Translations under genes and position numbers: made by a program
Shown: in pieces, positions 35,397 through 43,605 of the stretch
How the letters are laid out: each line of letters begins with the position of its first letter
Numbering within the stretch: the stretch's first letter is position 1
Notes under the pieces: model-generated
Told to the model about the DNA's origin: nothing
The model's database searches: none
The model's input: the letters and a program-made list of their open reading frames with translations, nothing else
Origin: Sphaerisporangium siamense
Lineage (GTDB): Bacteria; Actinomycetota; Actinomycetes; Streptosporangiales; Streptosporangiaceae
Assembly (NCBI RefSeq): GCF_014205275.1
Contig: NZ_JACHND010000001.1
Coordinates: forward strand, 5,146,001 to 5,210,000
Length of the DNA: 64,000 nt
Direction of reading: 5' to 3'

Positions 35397-36260
35397 TCAA
35401 TCCACCTCGGCGCTGCCGGTGACGCGCAGCTTGCGCCGCGCCCGCTCGTAGAAGGTGGTCGTGCCGAGCCGCACGACGTGCCCGGCGCCGCGCACCGCGG
35501 TCACCGTGACACGGTCGCCGGAGGACAGGCGTCCGTGCACGGCGCCGTCCACCTCGACGGCCAGCTCGCCGCTGGAGGGGAGCAGCTCCAGCGCCACGTG
35601 CTCGTCGGCCGACAACACGAGCGCCCGGTTGAACGTCGAGTGCGCCGCCGCGGGCACGACCAGGAAGCCCTCGACCCGGGGCGAGACGATCGGGCCCCCG
35701 GCCGAGAAGTTGTAGGCGGTCGAGCCGGTGGAGGTGGCCACGATCACCGCGTCGGAGGAGTAGCGCACGAACGGGTCGCCCTCCACCGAGATCGCCACCG
35801 CGGCGAGCCGGTCGCCGGGGATGCGTACCAGGGCGATGTCGTTGAACGCCGTGACCCGCCTGCCGTCCGGGAGCGAGGCCCGCACCGCCATGCGCGGCTC
35901 GACGGTGAAGTCGTGGTTGTCGATGGCCGACAGCGCCGGCTGCAGTTCCGCCACGTCGATCTCGGCGAGGAAGCCGAGCCTTCCGAGGTTGACCCCGAGC
36001 ACCGGGGTCGAGCGGCCGGCGAGCAGGCGCATCGTGCGCAGCATGGTGCCGTCCCCGCCGAGGCTGACCACCAGGTCGGCCCGCTCGACCAGGGCGTCGG
36101 GCCCGACCGCCTCGGCGCTGCAGTCGATGCGGCCCACCTCGTCGGGCAGGCCGAGCACCGTGACCTTCCTGGCCCGCGCCCACTCGACGATGACGTCGAT
36201 GGCCTCCTTGGAGTCGCGCCGCGGGTGCAGCACCAGCCCGACCGTCGTGACCATGCCCAT
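35397..36260 (-). CDS. nadK: NAD kinase
   Basis: A 287-residue enzyme that phosphorylates NAD to NADP. The GGDGT motif near residues 69-73, LGVNLGRLGFLAEI, NDIALVR and the second conserved region SSDAVIVATSTGSTAYNFSAGGPIVSP are intact. Length fits bacterial NadK. Two in-frame ATGs lie at the start (residues 1 and 3). It stands alone, convergent with the esterase gene, 20 bases between stops. Confidence 0.93.
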   Translation of the reverse strand: MGMVTTVGLVLHPRRDSKEAIDVIVEWARARKVTVLGLPDEVGRIDCSAEAVGPDALVERADLVVSLGGDGTMLRTMRLLAGRSTPVLGVNLGRLGFLAEIDVAELQPALSAIDNHDFTVEPRMAVRASLPDGRRVTAFNDIALVRIPGDRLAAVAISVEGDPFVRYSSDAVIVATSTGSTAYNFSAGGPIVSPRVEGFLVVPAAAHSTFNRALVLSADEHVALELLPSSGELAVEVDGAVHGRLSSGDRVTVTAVRGAGHVVRLGTTTFYERARRKLRVTGSAEVD

Positions 36261-36720
36261 GAGGCCACTGTACGGGCGGGCCGCGCTCGCGGGGACCCGT
36301 GCGCGCGCGCCGCTCGTTACGATGAGAGAGACCTGAGCCGCGCGGCCAATACCATTGACGGGCCGCCCCGGTCCGGCGTTGTCCGCAAGCGGTCACATGG
36401 GCGGCCATATTGAGGAGCGACCACGCTTTCCGGACGCCCGTTCTTGACGCGACAACGCTCACCTCACCGGCAATCCGTGTAGTCGGCCATGCCCGGCGGC
36501 GGGCCCTCCCGTGGTCCGGGCACCATTTTTCGCGCGCCCCCGGGGCCCGGCGTCCGGGTTCGGCGCTGGTAGGCACGGCGATAATCAGGCAAGAGCCGGA
36601 AACCCGCTAAGTCGGCCGCCGCGGACCGGCCAATGTGCCGTCCTGTTCTCCGCGTGGGATGCCGGGGAAACCGGGTATATTCTTGGGGTGTCAAACTAAG
36701 CCCTGTGAAAGGAGTGGGAG
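36261..36720. other. 460-base noncoding region between nadK and lsr2
   Basis: No convincing gene is present. It is less GC-rich than average. TATATT at 36676-36681 is a candidate -10 element for lsr2, about 40 bases before the ATG; no clear -35 is seen. The strong site AAAGGAGTGGGAG ends just before the lsr2 start. Confidence 0.4.
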
Positions 36721-37053
36721 ATGGCTACTCAGATCCAGACGCTACTCATCGACGACCTGGAAGGTGGGGAAGCAAAAGAGACCGTGTTCTTCGCCATTGA
36801 CGGCACCAGCTACGAGATCGATCTGAACGACAAAAACGCCAGGAATCTCCGGGAGGCTCTTTCGCCTTTCGTGTCCAGCGCCCGCAGGGCGGAGAGCGCC
36901 CCGGCCCGGGGGCGCAAGCGCGGCGCGCCGCAGCGGCCGCCCCGTGACAAAAGCTCCGAGATCCGCGCTTGGGCCAAGGCACATGGTCTGAACGTCAGCG
37001 AGCGGGGCCGCATCGCCTCGCACATCGTGGCCCAGTACGAAGCGGCGCAGTGA
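36721..37053 (+). CDS. lsr2: Lsr2 nucleoid-associated protein
   Basis: A 110-residue xenogeneic silencer that bridges AT-rich DNA. The N-terminal dimerisation domain (residues 1-58) starts MATQIQTLLIDDLEGGEA and contains DGTSYEIDLNDKNARNLREAL. The DNA-binding domain (about 75-110) holds the AT-hook-like SERGRIASHI, with the RGR-type core that inserts in the minor groove. The linker is Arg/Pro-rich. Length and motif order match mycobacterial and streptomycete Lsr2. It is monocistronic with a strong RBS. Confidence 0.95.
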   Translation: MATQIQTLLIDDLEGGEAKETVFFAIDGTSYEIDLNDKNARNLREALSPFVSSARRAESAPARGRKRGAPQRPPRDKSSEIRAWAKAHGLNVSERGRIASHIVAQYEAAQ

Positions 37054-38070
37054 TTGATTAACCCATCACGTCGCGATTAACCATGCGGCGGGCATGTCGT
37101 CCTCCACCGGGCGCATGTCTCGCGGGCCGTTCAGCGCGGCCGAGCTCGCGCCGGGCGATGGCCGCCGAGGCGACGAGGCGGTCCGAGCGCGGCCTACCAC
37201 CCCCGTGGCCTGCTCTTCTGTCGGCTGTCGGGGTCACGACGCTCCGGGAGCGGGCGCCCGGAGCGACGTTCGAGGGTCTAGTGCCGGGCTTCGAGGAATT
37301 TGTCGGGAAGTGCACTATTCCCATACCGGGCCGGTGCGTTAGCGCACCGGTCACCGACCGCGGCGCCGTTCACCGGGCGCGCCGATCCCGGACCGTTCCC
37401 GGAAACATGAGCGGGCATCATGCACCGGCGTGTCCCACCTTTCCCCGTATAACGCCCGACCTGTCCCGGTCACGTGTTCAGCGCTTCCCGGAGCCCCGGC
37501 CCGTCTATGCCGGGTACGGATCCGCGAAATCACGCGTGACGTCCGGCACTTGACGGGCGGGCGGATGTACGCCACCATCGGACGTTCCCCGCGCGCCTCA
37601 CTCGACCGCGCGTCCGGTTCACGGGTGGCCCGCTTCGCGGCAAGGGGTGTCCCCTGCCGCCGGATCCGCAATCTAATGGCCGTGGGAAGCGTCGATTGTC
37701 CGGTTCATTTCGCCGGGCCGGCGCAATCGCGGCGCTCCCCGAGCCCGCTCGCGTGACCGCCTCCGGCCATTCGCCCGGCCGGCCTCCCTCAATCCCCATG
37801 TTCAAGCCCTGAACCTTAAGGCATGCCCGAGGGGGCGTGTTTTGGGCCGTTCCGGCTCTCCTCGGCCGCGAATCCCGGGCGACCCTTTCGTGTCCTTGGG
37901 GCAGCAAGGTATGGCGGTATGTCCTGGCTTTCTGACTCCTATAAGGGATAGGAGATGGCCGTCTGGAAGTCAAGCGGTTCACAACTCCTCCCCAAGTGCC
38001 CTTGCTCACAGGTAGCGATGTACGCGGATGGGTAGCGATCGAAGCAGTTGTCCATCACGGGGGAGAGGGC
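37054..38070. other. 1 kb gene-free gap after lsr2
   Basis: No reading frame here shows the third-position GC bias of the neighbours, and candidate frames on both strands overlap one another without start signals. Base composition is lower in GC in places (37054-37090, 37800-38000). An inverted repeat CTCCTAT-AAGGG-ATAGGAG lies at 37936-37954, 117 bases before the next start codon. The region may be a decayed gene, a long regulatory stretch or an Lsr2-bound spacer. Confidence 0.5.
37936..37954. promoter_or_regulatory. Inverted repeat CTCCTAT-N5-ATAGGAG
   Basis: Perfect 7-base arms with a 5-base spacer, in the otherwise empty region upstream of the 38071 gene. It has operator-like geometry; the binding protein is unknown. 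Confidence 0.45.
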
Positions 38071-38544
38071 ATGAAACGTGCTGTTTTGGGGGCGATGACG
38101 CTCGGAACCGTCGGCGTCGGCGTGACGCGATGGATGGGCCGGCGCCGTACCAAGGCCAGGGCCGCGCGCGAGGCGGGCCGGTGGATGGTGGTCACCGTCA
38201 ACCTCCACCCGGAAGAAGTCCTCCCCGGCGGCCGGCTCCCCGAGCCCCTCGCCGCGCTCGGGGACACGATCGAGGTGCAGGTCCGCGAGGCGCCGGGCGA
38301 CCGGGGCACCGAGCTCGCCGCCCGCCCGCTCACCCGCACGCCCTCGGGCACCGAGGAGGTCCTCGCGCGGCTCGCCGGCACCGATCCCCGCCAGGCGGTG
38401 CGGCGGGCCCTGCGCGAGTCCAAGTGCCTGCTGGAGACGGGAGAGATCCTGCGCCCCGACATGGAACCCTCGCCGCCCACCACCCCCGCGGGACGGCTCG
38501 TGGACGTCGCCTCGCGGCGCGGGGCAGGGGAGGAACGACTGTGA
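38071..38544 (+). CDS. Small membrane-anchored hypothetical protein upstream of the zinc dehydrogenase
   Basis: A 157-residue protein. GGGAGAGG precedes ATG 38071. The start KRAVLGAMTLGTVGVGVTRWM is a weak membrane anchor, followed by a basic stretch. The body (WMVVTVNLHPEEVLPGG to the end) is a soluble alpha/beta domain of about 110 residues with no motif I recognise. Its stop shares bases with the GTG start of the next gene (GTGA), so it is a coupled partner of the alcohol dehydrogenase. Function unknown. Confidence 0.8.
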   Translation: MKRAVLGAMTLGTVGVGVTRWMGRRRTKARAAREAGRWMVVTVNLHPEEVLPGGRLPEPLAALGDTIEVQVREAPGDRGTELAARPLTRTPSGTEEVLARLAGTDPRQAVRRALRESKCLLETGEILRPDMEPSPPTTPAGRLVDVASRRGAGEERL

Positions 38545-39716
38545 AGGCACTGTGCTGGCAGGGCGTGGACGAGCTGTCGGTGGAACGCGTCCCCGACCCC
38601 GAGATCCTCAACGCCCAGGACGCCATCGTCAAGGTCACCATGACCGGGACCTGCGGCTCCGATCTGCACCTGCTCGGCGGCTACATCCCCGCCATGCGCG
38701 CCGGGGACGTCATCGGCCACGAGTTCATCGGCGAGGTCGTCGACGTCGGCTCGGAGGTCCGCCGCCACAGGGTGGGCGACCGCGTGGTCGTGTGCTCGAT
38801 CATCGGCTGCGGCCGGTGCTGGCACTGCGAGCACGACATGTGGTCGCTGTGCGAGAACAGCAACGTCAAACCCGGCGTCACCGACCAGGTCTGGGGCGGC
38901 GCCACGGCGGGGATCTTCGGCTTCTCCCACGCCCTCGGCGGCTTCCGGGGCAGCCACGCCGAGTACGTCCGCGTCCCCTTCGCCGACGAGGGCGCCTTCG
39001 CCGTGCCGGACGGCGTCGACGACGTCAGCGCCCTGTTCGCCTCCGACGCCGCGCCCACCGGCTGGATGGGCGCCGACCTCGGCGGCGTGCGGCCCGGAGA
39101 CGTGGTCGCGGTGTGGGGCTGCGGCGGCGTCGGCCAGATGGCGGCCAGCGCCGCGATCCTCCTCGGCGCCGACCGCGTCATCGCCATCGACAAGTACCCC
39201 GAGCGTCTCGCCATGACCGAGCGCCACGTCGGCGCCGAGACGCTCGACTACAGCCGCACCGACGTCATCGCCGAGCTCAAGGAGCGCACCGGCGGGCGCG
39301 GCCCCGACGTGTGCATCGAGGCCGTCGGGCTGGAGGCCGACAGCACCAGGCCGAGACGGCTGTACGGCAAGGCCAAGCAGCGGCTCGGGCTGGAACTGGA
39401 CCGTCCCTTCGCCGTCAGAGAGGCCATCTACGCCTGCCGGACCGGCGGGTCGGTGTTCATCCTCGGCGTCTTCGCCGGGCTGTCCGACGGCTTCCCGCTC
39501 GGCGCGATGATGAACAAGGGGCTCACCGTCCGGGGCGCCCAGCAGCACGGGCACCGCTATATCCCCCGGCTCCTCGACCTGATCGACAGAGGGGAACTGC
39601 GCACCGCCCACCTCGCCACGCACACCATGTCGCTGGACCAGGCGCCCAGGGGCTACGACATGTTCAAGAACAAGAAGGACGGCTGCGTGCGGGCCGTCTT
39701 CCGGCCCTGGGCCTAG
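38541..39716 (+). CDS. Zinc-dependent alcohol dehydrogenase (formaldehyde-dehydrogenase-like MDR)
   Basis: A 391-residue enzyme from GTG 38541. Catalytic zinc ligands are Cys in TGTCGSDLH and the GHEFIGEV His-Glu pair. The structural zinc loop GCGRCWHCEHDMWSLC near residues 92-107 has its four Cys. The NAD site is VWGCGGVGQMAASAAILLGA near 192. The long insertion after DVCIEAVGLEAD is typical of the glutathione-independent formaldehyde dehydrogenase-like group. It is coupled to the preceding small protein. The physiological alcohol or aldehyde is unknown. Confidence 0.9.
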   Translation: MKALCWQGVDELSVERVPDPEILNAQDAIVKVTMTGTCGSDLHLLGGYIPAMRAGDVIGHEFIGEVVDVGSEVRRHRVGDRVVVCSIIGCGRCWHCEHDMWSLCENSNVKPGVTDQVWGGATAGIFGFSHALGGFRGSHAEYVRVPFADEGAFAVPDGVDDVSALFASDAAPTGWMGADLGGVRPGDVVAVWGCGGVGQMAASAAILLGADRVIAIDKYPERLAMTERHVGAETLDYSRTDVIAELKERTGGRGPDVCIEAVGLEADSTRPRRLYGKAKQRLGLELDRPFAVREAIYACRTGGSVFILGVFAGLSDGFPLGAMMNKGLTVRGAQQHGHRYIPRLLDLIDRGELRTAHLATHTMSLDQAPRGYDMFKNKKDGCVRAVFRPWA

Positions 39717-39832
39717 CGGGGGCGGGCTCGCCGTACGTGCGGGGGCGGCGGGTTTCCGGGGTGGCGCGGATGTGAGGGACGCCGGGGACATGCTCGGATT
39801 CCGCCGGACATAGGGGATATGGCGTCAATATC

Positions 39833-41821
39833 ATGCACCGTGTGAATCACGGGGAATCGCATGGTCCGTACAACCCACCGCCCTCCGAGCCCGGCGTCCC
39901 GCCTCCGGGGGCGCCGCGTCCGGGGCCTCCGCACTGGGCGGGCGGACCACCTGGGGCGCCACAGGGGCAGGGCCCCTACGACCCGCACGGCCAGGGTCCC
40001 TATGACCCGCGCGGCCAGGGAGGTCCTTACGCCGACCCCCACGGGCGGCCCGGCCCGCCCGTGCCGCAAGGTCCTTATGGCGCGCAAGGTCCCTACGGGC
40101 AGCAGGGGCCGTACGCGCCGGGGGGTGGACCGCAGCCGCCGCACGGGCAGGGCACGCCGTACGGTCCACAAGGGCAGGGCACGCCGTACGGACCGGCAGG
40201 ACAATACGGCGCGGGGCATCGGGGACAGTACGGCGCCGGGCAGTACGGGGCGGGGCAAGGACAGCCGGGACAGCACGCGGGCGGGCAGTACGGGACGCCC
40301 AACCCGTACGCGCCGCCAGGGCCACAGGGCCCGTACCCTCCCCACCCGAACGCCCCGCGGGGCCCCTACGGCACACCGCCGCCACGGCAGGGGAGCGGAC
40401 GGGCCGTGATGATCGTCGGGGGCGCCGCCGTCCTGGTCATCGCGATCCTCGCGACGACGATCGTCGTCCTGCGTCCCTGGGAGAGCCGGACGCCGGCCCG
40501 TCCTGACGCCGGCGCCACCGCGGCGGGACGCCAGGACGACAAGGAGCGGGAGTCCGGGGCCGAGCTCAGCGGCGCGCTCGGCTGGAAGGTGCCCGCGGCC
40601 TCCAGCAGAGAGCGCATGGGCACCTCGGGCGCCCTCGGGTCATGGGCGACGCCCACGTCCTTCGTCCGCGCCGACGACTCGGCGATCGGCTCCTGGGAGG
40701 CCGAGAGCGGCAAGCCCCAATGGCAGCTCAAGCCGCCGGCCGGCGGCAGGTTCTGCGGCGTGAGCCAGGAGTCGGCCGGCGGCGCCGTCGCGCTGGCCTA
40801 CGGCCTGGAGCGCGAGTCCCCCTACGTCAAGGGCGTGACCAGCGTCGAGTGCGCCGCCGTCGTCCTGGTCGATCTGGCCACCGGGCGCAGCGTCTGGCGG
40901 GCCGAGCTCACCGGCACCTACACCGTCACCTCCCTGAAGCGCATCGGCGCCACGCTCCCGCGCACCATGTCGCTCGCGGTCACCGGCCAGGCCGTGGTCG
41001 TCGCCTACGAGTGGAGCGCGGTCGGCCTCTCCCTGCGCGACGGGGCCGTGCGCTGGGAGCAGAAGCGGCTGCCGGCGAAGGGGAACGGGGTGTCGTCCTG
41101 CTTCTTCAGGGACGCGCTCGCGGGCAAGGCCGACGCCGTCCTGCTCGCCACCTGCGACAAGGACAACCCGATCGCGGTGCTCGCGGTCGATCCCGCCACG
41201 GGCGAGCGGCGCTGGCGCCGGGACCTCACCGCCGCCGAGCTCGGCGACGACTCCCCGAGCGGCAAATGGCTGCTGGCGGCCGACCCCATCGTCGTGGCGG
41301 TCCCCGGCATCCAGGACTCCGGCCGCTACATCGTCCTCGACGACACCGGCCACGTGAAGTCCACCATCGCGCAGGGCGGGTCGTACGGGAACCTCGACAT
41401 GCGGCCGGTCGGGCTGAGCGGCGGCGGCCGTCCCCGCTACCGCGCCCTGGTGACGGCCGACACGCTGGTGACCGCCACCTCGGCCACCCGCGTCACCGGC
41501 CTGCGCGACACCAACAGCCTGGTCGCGTTCGACCTGGCGACCGGGCGTCCCCGCTGGACCAAGGGGCTCGGCGAGAAGAACACCGCGGTGCCCGCCGTGA
41601 TCGACGGGGACACCGTGGTCGCGATGCGCACGGGCACCTACGAGGACCCGCCGCAGGCGTTCCGCCTCGCGCTCGCCGACGGCCGGGGCGGCCCCATGGG
41701 CCCCGCCTACGACCGTGAGCTGATCTTCACCCCGGCCAACTGCCTCTACCGGTTCTCCGGCGGGCGGCTGTTCCTGGTGAGCAACATCGACACCAAGGTG
41801 GGCGCGGTGGTGCTCCGCTGA
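39833..41821 (+). CDS. Membrane protein with Gly/Pro/Gln/Tyr-rich cytosolic tail and extracellular PQQ-type beta-propeller
   Basis: A 662-residue protein. Residues 1-185 are low-complexity: repeated GPY, GQGTPYGP and GQYGAG motifs with almost no hydrophobic residues. A membrane helix lies near 196-218 (AVMIVGGAAVLVIAILATTIVVL). The outer part (from about 250) has PQQ-like blades marked by A-x-D-x-x-TG-x-x-x-W: VLVDLATGRSVWRAEL, AVDPATGERRWRRDL and AFDLATGRPRWTKGL. It is a likely envelope protein with protein-protein contacts; no enzyme activity is implied. RBS unclear. Confidence 0.82.
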   Translation: MHRVNHGESHGPYNPPPSEPGVPPPGAPRPGPPHWAGGPPGAPQGQGPYDPHGQGPYDPRGQGGPYADPHGRPGPPVPQGPYGAQGPYGQQGPYAPGGGPQPPHGQGTPYGPQGQGTPYGPAGQYGAGHRGQYGAGQYGAGQGQPGQHAGGQYGTPNPYAPPGPQGPYPPHPNAPRGPYGTPPPRQGSGRAVMIVGGAAVLVIAILATTIVVLRPWESRTPARPDAGATAAGRQDDKERESGAELSGALGWKVPAASSRERMGTSGALGSWATPTSFVRADDSAIGSWEAESGKPQWQLKPPAGGRFCGVSQESAGGAVALAYGLERESPYVKGVTSVECAAVVLVDLATGRSVWRAELTGTYTVTSLKRIGATLPRTMSLAVTGQAVVVAYEWSAVGLSLRDGAVRWEQKRLPAKGNGVSSCFFRDALAGKADAVLLATCDKDNPIAVLAVDPATGERRWRRDLTAAELGDDSPSGKWLLAADPIVVAVPGIQDSGRYIVLDDTGHVKSTIAQGGSYGNLDMRPVGLSGGGRPRYRALVTADTLVTATSATRVTGLRDTNSLVAFDLATGRPRWTKGLGEKNTAVPAVIDGDTVVAMRTGTYEDPPQAFRLALADGRGGPMGPAYDRELIFTPANCLYRFSGGRLFLVSNIDTKVGAVVLR

Positions 41822-41843
41822 CCCCCGCCGCGCGGGCGCCTGA

Positions 41844-41875
41844 GCCGAAGGTCCCCCTGGCCCGGGACCTTCGGC
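41844..41875 (+). terminator. Hairpin terminator after the propeller protein gene
   Basis: A perfect 12 bp stem (GCCGAAGGTCCC with its complement, 8-base loop) lies 22 bases after the stop codon. Confidence 0.65.
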
Positions 41876-41938
41876 GCTGACGGCCGCCCGCGCGCGGCGG
41901 GATGCTCGAAGGGAGAACGCGAACCGGGAGAGGCGGCG

Positions 41939-42607
41939 ATGATCATGCGCGTGGGGGAGGTCATGGGCAGGGTGGCCATCGCCGTGCAGCCGAACACGTC
42001 GTTCGCCGACGTCGTCGAGACGATGCGCCGCTTCAAGGTGGGGGCGGTGGCGGTGATCGACGCCGACCGGCGGCCGGTGGGGATGGTGTCGGCCCACGAC
42101 CTCCTGCTGCGGGAGATCGACCCGTCGGCCGGCCACCGGGTCTTCGAGGGACGCGCGCGCAGGGCCGAGCACGCCAAGGCCCTCGGGCGCACCGCCGCCC
42201 AGGTCATGACCACCCCCGCGATCACCGTGACCGAGGGGACGACGGTCAGGGAGGCCGCCCGCGTCATGCACGACCACCACGTCAGGCAGCTCCCGGTCAT
42301 CGACCGCGACAGCGGCAGGATCGTCGGCACCGTGCACCAGTCCGACCTGCTCAAGGTGTTCGAGCGCCCGCCCGCCGAGGTGCGCGCCGAGGTGGAGGAG
42401 GCGCTCGCGCGCGCCGCCGTGGACCCGGCCTCGGTGACGGTCGGCGTCGAGCACGGGCTGGTGTCCCTGCGCGGCGCGGTGCCGCTGCGCTCGCAGATCC
42501 CCCGGATCGTGCAGGGCGTGCGCGCGATCGACGGCGTCATCGAGGTGGACGACCGGCTGTCCTACGAGAGCGACGACCTGGTCACGGTGCCGCCGCTGTT
42601 CCTGTGA
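41939..42607 (+). CDS. Protein with two CBS domains and a BON domain
   Basis: A 222-residue protein. The CBS pair spans residues 3-140 (VGEVMGRVAIAVQPNTSFADVVETMRRF, GMVSAHDLLLREID; then AAQVMTTPAITVTEGTTVREAARVM, GTVHQSDLLKVF). The BON domain occupies about 150-215 (VTVGVEHGLVSLRGAVPLRSQIPRIVQGVRAIDGV). CBS pairs bind adenosine nucleotides; BON domains contact membranes or ligands. CBS-BON proteins belong to hypoxia/dormancy gene sets in mycobacteria. It leads the stress island, 34 bases before the universal stress gene. Confidence 0.9.
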   Translation: MIMRVGEVMGRVAIAVQPNTSFADVVETMRRFKVGAVAVIDADRRPVGMVSAHDLLLREIDPSAGHRVFEGRARRAEHAKALGRTAAQVMTTPAITVTEGTTVREAARVMHDHHVRQLPVIDRDSGRIVGTVHQSDLLKVFERPPAEVRAEVEEALARAAVDPASVTVGVEHGLVSLRGAVPLRSQIPRIVQGVRAIDGVIEVDDRLSYESDDLVTVPPLFL

Positions 42608-42641
42608 CCCACCGGGTCTCCACGGATCTCCGGGAGGGGAC

Positions 42642-43511
42642 ATGACGGGAAGGATCGTCGTCGGCATCGACGGCTCGCCGTCCGCGGCGGCGGCGGTGGA
42701 GTGGGCCGCCGACGAGGCGGCGCGCGCCGGGGCGGCGCTGAAGATCGTCCACGTGCGCGAGCCGTGGTCGTACCAGTTCCACGTCCGCGCGGGCACGCCC
42801 GCCCCCGACTCGCTGACCGTGTACTGGAGGCGCGTCCTGGCCGCCGCCGCCCAGTGGGTGCACGCCCACCGGCCGTCGGTCCCGGTGACCTGCGCGCTCG
42901 TGGTCGGCGCCGCGGCCGAACGGCTCACCACCGAGTCCGAGGAGGCCGACGAGCTGATCCTCGGCAGCAAGGGGCTCGGCGGACTGCCCGGGATGGTGCT
43001 GGGCTCGGTGGGACGGTCGGTCGCCGGGCGCGCCGAGGGGCCGGTGATCATCGTGCGGCGCGCGGGCCCCGCGCGGCACGGCGCCGTCGTCGCCGGGTTC
43101 GACGGGTCGGCCTCCTCACAGGCCGCCCTTGACTTCGCCCTCGCGCAGGCGCGGGCACGAGGGGCGCGGGCCCGCGTCGTGTACGCCTGGCACACTCCTC
43201 CCTTCACGCCGTACGGCACCGTCTACGCGGGCGCGGCGCACGAGGCGCTCGCCGAGGAGTCCACGCGGATCCGCCGCCTGCTCGGGCCGTGGCAGGACCG
43301 CTACCCGGACGTCGCGATGACCGGGACGGCCGTGCGCGGCCATCCCGTGCCCGCGCTCGCCGACGCCTCGCGCGACGCGGACCTGGTCGTCGTCGGCTCC
43401 CCGCCGCCGGGTCCGCCGGGCACGGCGTTCGCCGGGTCGGTGGGGCAGGGGGTGCTGCGCCGGGCGCGCTGCCCGGTCGCGATCGTGCATCCCCGGGGGA
43501 CGGCCGTCTGA
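42642..43511 (+). CDS. Universal stress protein with two UspA domains
   Basis: A 289-residue protein. The first UspA domain spans residues 3-145 (IVVGIDGSPSAAAAVEWAADEA; ATP-binding GSKGLGGLPGMVLGSVGRSV). The second spans 148-285 (GAVVAGFDGSASSQAALDFALAQA; GSPPPGPPGTAFAGSVGQGVL). The first G-x2-G-x9-G(S/T) ATP motif is intact; the second is looser. GGGAGGGG precedes the ATG. Such proteins are prominent DosR-regulon members. It is probably co-transcribed with the CBS-BON gene. Confidence 0.92.
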   Translation: MTGRIVVGIDGSPSAAAAVEWAADEAARAGAALKIVHVREPWSYQFHVRAGTPAPDSLTVYWRRVLAAAAQWVHAHRPSVPVTCALVVGAAAERLTTESEEADELILGSKGLGGLPGMVLGSVGRSVAGRAEGPVIIVRRAGPARHGAVVAGFDGSASSQAALDFALAQARARGARARVVYAWHTPPFTPYGTVYAGAAHEALAEESTRIRRLLGPWQDRYPDVAMTGTAVRGHPVPALADASRDADLVVVGSPPPGPPGTAFAGSVGQGVLRRARCPVAIVHPRGTAV

Positions 43512-43605
43512 CGTGCCGGCGGGGCTGTGCTGGGTATTGAGAAATGTCCCGCTTGATGGTGATTTATCAGGATTTGGGTGGTTCGTCGGGTGGGACAACT
43601 CCGGT

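Noticed and set aside
37430-37756. Open frame of about 108 codons in the gap after lsr2
   Set aside because: Codon third positions lack the genome's GC bias, no RBS, no recognisable domain.
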